A stretch of 64,000 nt of DNA from Zygaena filipendulae (taxonomy: Eukaryota; Arthropoda; Insecta; Lepidoptera; Zygaenidae), in assembly GCA_907165275.2 (NCBI GenBank), contig OU015650.1, forward strand, positions 8,586,001 through 8,650,000, in the 5' to 3' direction. This document shows, piece after piece, positions 19,219 to 28,600 of this stretch (position 1 is the stretch's first letter; each line of letters begins with the position of its first letter). Made by a program: the position numbers and the translations under genes. The notes below the pieces were generated by a model. That model did no database searches and had not been told where the DNA came from. It worked only from the letters and a program-made list of their open reading frames with translations.

Positions 19219-22200
19219 ATGGGGACAATAACTAGTAAAGAGACGAGACGCATTAGTTTTAATAACAATTTTGCATTAAGTCCAGCTTTAACGGTCCAAA
19301 ATGTCGCTGCTGAAGTTGATGATAGCATTGGAATCGGCGCTTTAACAGCGGTAACCTCCTTTGATACTTACTCCTTTTTTCTCCTTTCCTGCTTTTTTAC
19401 TCAATTGGTACAAAGGGTACCAATTGAACGAAGCCGCGGTCATCAATTTTTAACCGACTTCCAAAATAAGCTTGCTCGTATCTGCAATGTGGTGGAAGCG
19501 GACTTACCCCTTGGTCACAGTCTCGGCGGCGGCGGTTGTCTTTGCCACCGCCGCCGCTGCCGAGACTGAGGCCTATGGGTAAGTCCGCTCCCACCACAAT
19601 GCAGATACGAGCAGGCTTGGCACTGACTTCGAAACGATCAATAGACAATAGGTAGCATAAATAGGTACGTAGGTTACTTTTAACTTTTTAGTGTGTTTTG
19701 AAGTCAGTTTTAACTTTTTGTTAAAATTTTATTTTAAAGAAAAATCGGAATATCGCTAAAATGCTATCTAATATCTCTAACCGCCGCACTCAGAGTCGAC
19801 TTTAATGATTACTTAGTTAAGTAAAGATTTTTAAAACAAAACTGCCGCAATCAGAGACGTTCAGTAAATTAATGTTAATTGGCATTTAATGAGATGTAAC
19901 TGAATTAGTTAAATGCCAATCAACATTAATTTATTTAACTTGTCTGATTGCGGCAGATTTGTTTTAAAAATCTATACTTAACTAAGTAATCATTAAAGTC
20001 GACTCTGAGTGCGGCGGTAATACGTATAAGTACATACTCTTGATATCAGAATCAGATCTAGGGAGCAGGGGCAATGGGCAAAACTTTTAGTTCTTTTTCA
20101 TCTTTTGAACTTTCACATTTTGCATATCTACTGGATACAGTTTCAAGAAAAAATAATGTATTTCTACTAACGTAGGTACCTAGTTCTACAATCTGAAATT
20201 GGAATTTATGTCCTTGGCGGTCATTCGCACAGTTATTCGTAATAAGTATGATTTTTGACAGGAAGATGGTGGAGAGTTACTTTTCAAAGAAAGTAAAAAG
20301 TCAATCGTTTCGCAAGAAGATGATGAGATGGATTATTGGACACAGAGATTAGAATACCTCAAGAGAGAACATCAAATAATAAACAAGATTATCGAAACCG
20401 AATACAAAAAAACCGTTGATAATAACAACAAACTGTACGAAGCTTCTAAAGTTACACCTGAGAAAATAAAAAAAAATAAAACCCTGCTTTGATTGGCGCA
20501 CTAAGGTGAGTTTCGCCAAGTCCCTACCTAATTATAATAATAATAATAATAATAATCCACTTCACAACACACAGATCTACTTGATCCCACACTAAGCTAT
20601 AAGCTTGTGTCGTGGAAACCAAGCAAACGTGGTATATAGTACACATATTGTTACATATATATTATACTATAGATATATATATATATATATATATAATTAT
20701 ATATACACACCCAGACTGGAAAATGGAACCCTGTGTTCATCACACACAGTCCACCCCCACCGGGAATCGAACTCGGAACCTCTTGATTAGCGGGCAGGCA
20801 TAGTGACCATTGCGCCAATCGGGTCGTCGTTATTACCTATTAGGAGGCGTTCATTAATTACGTGAGATAATGAAGATTTTCCGACTCCCTCCACAAGAGG
20901 GAGCTGGTGAGATGTCGTGAGGTTTAACTTGACCTCTCCCTGTCCCTCTAACTTCACGTATTATTTTTCCTAACTTCATTAGGTATGGCCTATCTACATA
21001 ATGCTACTGCTCCACCTTCGTGTTAACGCGTAAATTAGTGCGCTAAATAAGGCATTATGTAGATGTGGCCAACATTTTAACGGTTTAACTTACTAACGCC
21101 GTTACCAATGACGTTAAACGTTAAGCGATAGCTCGGGTGACGGTTTTTTGGAGACATCAAAGGGTTTTAGCGCGTTATTTAGTGCACTAAGCGGTATTGG
21201 CTATATTAACGCCTTCTCATTCTGCGTGGCGCACGCGCGGAGCAAGACCGTATTTACTTTGTTTTGGCGGGAACAATAAAGAAATACGACAATGGAATGG
21301 TCTAAAATTACAGCTGCTTTTACCTCCATTGCCAAAAAACAGCTGTTTGAAGCTTCGACCTCCATTGTGTTAACTCGTTATTTCACTAGAAATTAACGCT
21401 TAACGGCAAGTTGCAAACTAAATGTAGTCAACACGTATTTTAATACCTTAATGCGTAGTTGGACATTAACATCAACGTTAACGTTAACGCAGGTGGAGCA
21501 GTAGCATAATACTAATATTATAAAGAGTAAGTTTGTGACGTTGTAGGGGGTAATCTCTGGATCTCCTGAACCGATTTTGAAAATTCTTTCACTTACAGGA
21601 AGCTACAGCGATCCTGAGTGTCATAGGGTACTTTTTATTCCGGGATTCCCGCGGGAACTCCGAATTTCCCGCAGGTAAAACCGCGGGGAACAGCTATCTC
21701 TGGATCTACTGAACCGGTTTTGAAAATTCTTTCACTAATAGGAAGCTACAGTGATTCTAAATTTCATAGGGTACTTTTCACTCCAGAATTCTCGCGGGAA
21801 CTCCGAATTTTCCGCGGGTTTTTACGGGGAACAGCTATCTCTGGAACTATTGAACCTGAACTAACTGAATTCGGTATCCTGTATCCGGCCAAACCACTAT
21901 TCGTTTCATCTCTAGTTTAGTTTTAGAATCTTGAAATTTTGCCTAAAACGTAAAAAAAGATTTGATCATTCACCGATCGACTAACGACGCGTTTGAGATA
22001 TTTTCAGTTTCATCCAGATTGACAAATCACTTGTCTTCGGCATGTTATGCCTTGACCAGGCTCAGACTTAGACTACTACTACTACTACTACTAGGATACT
22101 TTCACTCTGTGTTGACATACATGTGTGTTTGCCTGTGGGGAACCGCTGCTGAGCGTTTAGCAGCATTTCGAATGCAAAATCGTGCAGTGCGCATCCTGGC

Positions 22201-23254
22201 CAACGTGAAGTGGGATCACCCTGCGAGGGAACTGTTTCAACAACACAAAATATTGACGCTTCTTTGCACGTAGGTACATATTCGAAGCTGCAAAGTACGT
22301 GAAGTACAATATCCAACAGTTTCCTACGTGTGGAGACACTCACGAACTTTAATACCAGGGGTCGCAATGACCTCAAAGTACCAAAACATAGATGACAAAA
22401 AACTGCTAAATCCCTGCAGGTGATGGCGGTCACGATCTATAACAGGATACCCAGTGACATAAAATCTCTTGACATTATTAAATATTAAATTTAAACTTAA
22501 ATTTAAAAAATTGCTTGACCACGCATTTTATAGTATCGACGAGTTTCTCGATTCTAAGTGGCCTGCTCTTCCAAGTCTTGGCAACTTATAGTCAAATATA
22601 AAACATGGCTGCTGGTCTAATTATTAGTGATTCTATATACATATATGCAAATATAATTATAGCTAACTCTAATCTTATATTTTAATGAATTTTGTAATTT
22701 AATTTGAGATGTAAATAATGAATTTATGAATAAACAATACAATACAACAGCGATGATAGCTCAGTGGTTGGTGCGTTGGGATTAAACGCCGCAAGGTGTT
22801 GGGATTAAACGCTGCAAGGTGTAGGTTCAAATCCTAACAATGAGCTTGAGCTCTCGGTGAAGGAAAACATCGTGAGGAAACCATAGCATGGTGGTAGGGC
22901 GCTCTATAGTGCCCGGCTGGCTAGCTACCACCTTCATGTTGCAAATCTGTCGCCAAGCACCTAACGTGTTCCGGCAGCCCCACTTGAAAGCCAGTTCCCA
23001 TCCCCATTCCAGGTCGGCAACGCACCTGCATGCCTTCTGGTGTTACAGATGTCTATGGGCGGCGGTAATCACTTACCATCAGGTGTACCACTTGCCTGTT
23101 TTGCCCCCTATGACATTAAAAAAAAATACAATTTCTCAATCTCATTTTATAGATTTTGAAATGTTATGAAGATAATCCTCATCAACCATTGGTGTGTTCC
23201 GCTGTAGTTCAAGCATTTAGTAATTGTGTCGCAGCGTCCAGAATTGAAGAGTGA
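19219..23254 (+). CDS. CHCHD3: MIC19/CHCHD3-like MICOS subunit (3 exons, apparent frameshift)
   Basis: Exons 19219-19350, 20262-20505 and 23153-23254. The N-terminus MGTITSKETRRISF has the Gly2 and RRxxF block expected of N-myristoylated MIC19. Exon 2 encodes a charged coiled coil (DYWTQRLEYLKREHQIINKI). The end of exon 2 (KPCFDWRTK) and exon 3 (ILKCYEDNPHQPLVCSAVV) make a CHCH domain with CX9C, CX10C and CX9C spacing, ending ASRIEE. Known role: cristae-junction maintenance in the mitochondrial MICOS complex. Exon 2 is 244 nt, where 243 is needed for the frame. A nine-A run at about 20470-20476 carries one base too many and gives a TGA at 20489-20491. This may be an assembly error, a polymorphism or a real lesion. 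Introns hold many mobile elements. Confidence 0.82.
19466..19622. repeat. GC-rich hairpin in MIC19-like intron 1
   Basis: AAGCTTGCTCGTATCTGCA...CTCGGCGGCGGCGG faces CCGCCGCCGCTGCCGAG...TGCAGATACGAGCAGGCTTGG. The stems are about 70 bp with few mismatches and the loop is short. It follows an AACCGACTTCC motif, so it is probably a foldback of that lepidopteran repeat. Confidence 0.8.
19781..20017. mobile_element. 237-bp Harbinger-like MITE, copy C
   Basis: Same TIR as copy A; flanked by TAA at 19778-19780 and 20018-20020. It lies in intron 1 of the MIC19-like gene. Confidence 0.88.
20531..20828 (-). mobile_element. tRNA-derived SINE with ATT-repeat tail
   Basis: Minus strand starts CGACCCGATTGGCGCAATGG (box A-like) and has GAGTTCGATTCCCGG (box B-like), an internal (TA)n run, and ends in (ATT)n at 20531-20556. 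A plus-strand relative lies at 53568-53755. Confidence 0.75.
20998..21511. mobile_element. TIR element (ATGCTACTGCTCCACCT)
   Basis: ATAATGCTACTGCTCCACCT at the left faces AGGTGGAGCAGTAGCATAAT at the right, and TTAACG words repeat inside both ends. The element is about 514 bp, has no ORF and lies in intron 2 of the MIC19-like gene. Confidence 0.75.
21519..21850 (-). repeat. Two tandem CTAGCTGT repeats (truncated)
   Basis: Two head-to-tail copies of the sequence from GATCTCCTGAACCGATTTTG to GCGGGGAACAGCTATCTCTG, period about 150 bp, with about 15% divergence. They arose as a local duplication of the dispersed repeat. Confidence 0.7.
21990..22745 (+). pseudogene. LINE reverse transcriptase C-terminal fragment
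   Basis: Readable pieces: LSSACYALTRLR, VCLWGTAAERLAAFRMQNRA, VRILANVKWDHPARELFQQH and KILTLLC, then after a frameshift FEAAKYVKYNIQQFPTCGD and NDLKVPKHR. This is the conserved end of non-LTR RT ORFs (HSVLTYG..LWG...QNRAVRI...KILTL). It ends with AATAAACAATACAATACAA, a short LINE-type tail. 5'-truncated, dead, in intron 2 of the MIC19-like gene. Confidence 0.8.
22749..23130 (+). mobile_element. tRNA-derived SINE with LINE-like 3' end
   Basis: The head GCGATGATAGCTCAGTGGTT with GTAGGTTCAAATCCTAAC has A- and B-box-like words. A 22-bp segment (GTTGGGATTAAACGC) is duplicated in the head. The body ends GGGCGGCGGTAATCACTTAC and CATCAGGTG..CCCCCTATGACATTAAAAAAAA, common in lepidopteran elements. 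Confidence 0.7.
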
Positions 23255-23303
23255 TCATTGTATAAAAAATTGGTTTACGATGTTGTTGTAACTGTTTATT
23301 TAT

Positions 23304-23309
23304 AATAAA
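23304..23309 (+). other. Poly(A) signal AATAAA of the MIC19-like gene
   Basis: AATAAA 50 bp after the stop codon at 23252-23254. Confidence 0.6.
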
Positions 23310-23329
23310 AAATGTTATTTTGACAAAAG

Positions 23330-23880
23330 AGTTGCGTATAACTTTCCCATTACCTACGTTCACCGTTGAAATTCAAAGATCATTGTTTTTAGAAAATAAG
23401 CCATATAAGCTGGGTCACGCGGTTTCCCACCCACTGTTTCACCCTCGTTTCACTCCTCGATAACAATCAATGAAATGGGGCGTTCGTCGCGAGGTTGTCG
23501 TTTAACGTTTTACTACTAAGATATTTTAAGTAGGAGGTAGATATCGTACTAGCGTGCGGAAAGTGAGGCATTCAATCAAATGCACAAAAATTAACTATGT
23601 TTCAAATGTGCGTACATTACGCACTGATTTTCAAATGTGCGTACGTTACGCACATTTGAACAGTGCTAAAAGGTGCTAAAGCAGCGAGAGAAGAAGCGCA
23701 TCTGTCAAATATTGACATAAATTTATAAAAGCCGTGTGCTTTCTCCAAATGTAAAAATTAGGTATGATTCAAAGATACGAAAAAATTAAGGAGTTACATA
23801 CCATAAGTAACTAAGAGATCGTCACCATTTTAGTATTATTATTAAAATATCTGAACTTTTAAATACATATTTTGTATAAA
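23330..23880. other. Intergenic, short palindromic repeats
   Basis: ATGTGCGTACATTACGCAC and ATGTGCGTACGTTACGCAC occur near 23606-23655. A TGAAATGGGGCGTTC block near 23470 recurs near 24977. No gene seen. Confidence 0.45.
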
Positions 23881-23881
23881 T

Positions 23882-24204
23882 GGGCATGTTGACTAATTTT
23901 TATTTTTCAGTCCGTCTTGTAGATTATTAAAAAATATTGGACACGTATTTTTTCTTTTTTTACGTAATCAAAAAATAACAGCGATATATTGAGTTGAAAT
24001 TTCGCGTGACGTCACTATTCTGACAGTTTGTATGGCGGTTTTGCGGTTAGTGACGTCACGACCTCCTCATCCTAAACTTTAATGCGCTTTATCTCTGTAT
24101 ATTTTAATTTATTTAAAAAAGCAAAAAATACGTGTCCATTGTTTTTTTATTTTCTAACTGACGGACTAATTAGAATTTTGATTTTCAATAGTAGTCAACA
24201 TCCC
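23882..24204 (+). mobile_element. MITE (GGGCATGTTGACTA family), copy 2
   Basis: 323 bp, nearly identical to copy 1 at 11528-11850 in both sequence and length. A truncated CTAGCTGT repeat end (CACAGCTAGTAAGT) follows directly. Confidence 0.85.
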
Positions 24205-24239
24205 TATTACCGCGGTAGAAACCGAGGGGCACAGCTAGT

Positions 24240-25400
24240 AAGTAAATGTTGTGTAAAATAATAATGAAATCTTGTGTTATTTTACTATATTCATGGACCA
24301 ATTAAACAAGATTTTATTGGTCCATGTGACGCACTAAAACATTTATTTACGTAAAGAAATGTATTAAACGCTCTATGGTCACGTTTTTACTTAGTTAATG
24401 TTTTCAAAATTTACAGTTTTTGGAATATTGTGTTAAATATATTTGTGATGGCAACAAAAGAAGTCTTGGGCAAGTTAGAGCATTTGCTCTAACTTCCTTT
24501 GCAACGGTGTGGCGCGCCTGCCCCGCCTTTATGTCCTCTCAAGTTAATTTATTTGCTCTGTGATAATAATAGGTATTAGTAGGATAAATTTTTACCCAAC
24601 TTTGTAAAACTTCTTATATCTCGGAAACTAAATGCCTAGAACTGGATCTTTTTGCTTGGACGCCCACATATCTTTACGTAGATATAGCACGTTACGTTAC
24701 GTTTTCGTCAACCTTGTAATCGGTTACCCTATAGTCGAACCGAAAGAAGTTTCACTTCATCCCCATAATATCAGGATAGAGCTCACTTGAGACTCTTGAG
24801 AGTTGAGGAGCTTTTGGCGGGATTTTAGCAGTGATGTACGTCAGTTTTATCGTGATTAATATTGAGCGAATGTAGTGGATTTTGCATAATAGTGATCCAT
24901 TAGCATCGAAATAATAAGTACTACTACTTTCGATGTCCATTAGTGATGAACAGTGTGTGGAAACAGTGAAATAAGATGAAATGGGGCGTTCATCGGTAGG
25001 TTATCGTTTTACTATACAACTTCCCACAGAGCGTCCTATTAAGGTTCAACTATGAAGAGTTGCTGTCGAAAGTTCCGGTAAAGCATCGAAATGTATCTCA
25101 CCAATACATTTCAATGTAAATAACTTCAGAAGAAGAAAAATACTACTGAATTGGCTGTATGGACTTATTTCCTTTGCCTTCCCCATTGGGGTAAATTTAA
25201 CAAAAAAAACACTTGAAGGCGTGACGTGACGTTGACGTTTAACACTTTAGACTTAGACATAATATGTCTAGTTAATTTGTGTTGCTCTTTGACAGCTATG
25301 TCTAGTTAATTTGTGTTTGACAGTGTCTAGTTAATTTGTGTTTGACAGTTGAGGCGGATAAATTTTATTTTACAATTTTCTTTAGTGGTGAGATTTTAGT
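24240..25400. other. Intergenic upstream of Greatwall
   Basis: No supported gene. It has three closely spaced TCTAGTTAATTTGTGTT copies (25267-25345), which also appear near 9895 and may be a repeat fragment. Confidence 0.4.
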
Positions 25401-25404
25401 AATT

Positions 25405-25530
25405 TAACATTGTCATTGGCGATTCGCCATAATTGAAGAAGTAGATGAAGAGATTGTTATTATTAAGAAACATTGTCATTGGCAAATTATAATTATAGAC
25501 GCCATTATTAAAGAAGAAGAAGAAGGTACT
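25405..25530 (+). repeat. Dispersed repeat R1, short copy
   Basis: AACATTGTCATTGGCGATTCG, GAAGTAGATGAAGAGATTGT, CATTGTCATTGGCAAATTAT and GACGCCATTATTAAAGAAGAAG, in the order seen at 33380-33495. It ends about 140 bp before the Greatwall start codon, so it may form part of the promoter or 5' UTR. Confidence 0.75.
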
Positions 25531-25668
25531 TAATTAGTCATAAAAATATAAGAATACAATATCTTAAATAATTTTACTAATGTGAGGTGACAAAATTAAA
25601 ATTCTTCTATAAATTTAAGTGCATTCCATTAATTAATTTTATTCAAGACCTTATTATAATCTAATGAA

Positions 25669-28600
25669 ATGGCTTCGAACGATTCTGATGTAGAAGATAG
25701 TTCATGTAAACGAACCATTTTGGACAAAATAAATGAAAAAATTGTAACTAAGGTATACAATAACGAAAAGTGTGCATAATTCTACCTGAACATATTTTTA
25801 TTTGCTCCTATTTGTTTCAGGCACCTGATATAAATGATTTTACAATAGTGAAACCTATTAGTCGTGGAGCTTTCGGTAAAGTGTTTCTAGCACATAAAAA
25901 GAACATAAAAGATCAGGTGTACGCTATTAAAGTGATGAAAAAATCAGACATGATAAACAAAAATATGGTAGCACAAGTTGTTACTGAACGGAATGCTTTA
26001 GCACTGTCTCGAAGTCCATTTTGTGTCCATTTATTTTACTCTCTACAGTCTGCTTCTTCTGTTTATTTGGTGAGAAAATCAGCCTTGTTTTGCTTGGTTT
26101 GTAAACTAAAAAAAGGCTAAACATTTACCAGATGTATCTAGTAAAAAATTATTAAGTAGTTCTGGTATTATTTTGTCTTACAGGTTATGGAGTACATGGT
26201 TGGTGGTGATTTAAAGTCTTTGCTTGGGGTCTATGGATTTTTGGAAGAACCTATGGCAGTGTTCTATATAGCTGAAATCACTCTTGCACTAGACTATTTG
26301 CACAAACATAACATAGTCCACAGGGATTTAAAACCTGATAATATGTTAATATCAAAAACAGGTCATGTCAAACTAACAGATTTTGGATTGTCAAAAATTG
26401 AAATTCACAGAGGTTAATGAGTGCAATTACTTATTATTAGCTGTTCCCTGCAGTTTCACCCATGTAAATTTCAGAGCTTCTGTGGGAATTCCAGGAAAAA
26501 GTATCTTAACGTGTCTTTCTATGTACTCCTGAAAATGTTTGTGCAAAATTTCTTGATGTTGATCGGTTGAGCCACTAAGGCATGAAAGTGTACTAATAAA
26601 TGAACTCACATTTGCATTTAGTATAGTAAGGTTTTCACAAGTTTCAATTTCAAGATTCCCTTAGAACTCTTTGCACTAGAATGAAAAGTGTCCTATATGT
26701 TATTCAGAAACAATTATTCCAAATTTATCCAATGTGATTATTTAGAATGTGGTATAAACACCCATATAATATCTAAACATCTAAACTTTCACATCGTTAC
26801 ACATTATAAAAATACCATCCAAATGTGAATTGGCCTTGCACACAAAGGGTTCTGTACCCTTATCTATAAGAACGGCAAAAAAATCACATTTGTTGTATGG
26901 TAGCCCCCTCAAATATTTATTTTATTCTGTTTTTTAGTATTTGTTGTTATAGCAGAAACAGAAATACATCATCTATGAAAATTTCAATCATGGCTCATGA
27001 GTTACAGCCTGGTGACAGACAGACAGATGGACAAATGGACAGACAGCCGAGTCTTAGTAATAGGGCCCCGTTCTACCCTTTGGGTACGGAACCCAAACAA
27101 AGTCTTCCGCCACATCTATTCTGTCTGTTCGCGATAAATTTAAAAACTACTGAACAGATGTGTATAGTTTATCTTGAAATTCCCCTGGGTGAAACGAAAA
27201 TTTTACCGCAGGTGAAACCGCAAAGGACAGCTAAGTTAAAATAAATTATTAGAATTTGTGCCCATTCAATTTAAAAATTTATCAGGTAGGTAGGTACATA
27301 ACAAGTTTGTTTTATTTCAAATTTTACAGATTTAGAATTGTCTGATTTTGTGAATTGTACACCTAATCTGAACATGCGCACACCGGGCCAGCTGCTGTCT
27401 CTCACATCACACCTCTCCTTTGGCTCTGGTGGAGCAGAAACCTCACACAGTGACAATGTACCAGCTGAACCCTGTGAGAACCTCATTGATGAACTTAAAA
27501 AGACTAGTATGATTTGATAATAATGCTCTTTTTTTATATGACAAAAGAATGCTTTATTGTCTTTTACATTTCTCTGTTATATATTGCTTTTTTCTTCTTC
27601 ACATAATATTTGTATTTAAACTAATATTGATGCTGTTATTTAATTGTATGTAAAATCATAATATACTTAATAGCAATTATGTGACTTAAGCTCAATATAA
27701 GTTGCTTTTTTTAGGTAAGTTGAAAAGTGTGTTTGATGAATTGAGTGGATTGGAGAACTCACATCTTATGGAACAGTCACAGTTATCTGGTATCCATCCC
27801 TTCTTGAGTGCAGAAAGCATTAACTTAGAGGATGTGGTAAGTAAAAAAACTAATAACATATGTACCTACCATTGGCAAATGAGCTTAAAAAAAAAATGAT
27901 AATATTATTATTAATTTTTTCAAGATCAGAAAATTTTCTGATTCCTTAAAAATTCATTTGATGATTGTTTTCTAGTCCAAAAATACTAATGACTCCGGAT
28001 CTAGTACTTCATATTACACCTGTGAGAGTTCCAAGAACAGCACAAACTCAAGTAGCGCAAAATCCACTGATGTAAGTGGCAACAACACAGCTTCATCTAT
28101 AGAAGAGGCAAATGTGTTCAGCCGTACACTGAATGAGGACAAAACTTCTCCTGTGTGCAGAGGACCTTCACTGAAGAGAATACCCAGGTGCCTAAATTGT
28201 TGTTTTAGTATATTCAGCTAATGATCAAATGTTACATTTTGAAACTCCACTTTTATTTTTATTGTTTTTATAACAATTAATATTTGCTCTACTAAAATTA
28301 TATTTGCTTGGCATAAATAGAAATAATACCTAATAAAAAGATAAGAAAATCTTTTCAACACAATTTTTTAGAAAATAAAGTAATATCAATTTCTTATAGT
28401 ACCTATAGGAAAATGAAAAAAAAAATTTTTTTTGTTAATAATTATTTAAATATGCCGTTTTCTATAGTTTTAGAGCTAAAAAAAGAAAAAGAAGAATAGA
28501 CTGCGACGGAGACACCCCTACAGGTGTATTGAACCTCGCAGACTCCAAAGAGAATCACAGCGGACTGACGCAAGAGATTTTAACACTGGAGATCAGCCAA

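Noticed and set aside
19219..19569. 116-codon ORF running past MIC19-like exon 1
   Set aside because: Only the first 44 codons resemble MIC19. After the GTAACC donor the reading enters the lepidopteran foldback repeat, so the continuation is intronic.
20605..20803. Two 61-63-codon ORFs with Ile/Tyr runs
   Set aside because: Translations of a (TA)n run and SINE body.
22068..22433. 121-codon minus-strand ORF
   Set aside because: Antisense of the LINE reverse-transcriptase fragment; ends in a Val run created by a (CTA)n microsatellite.
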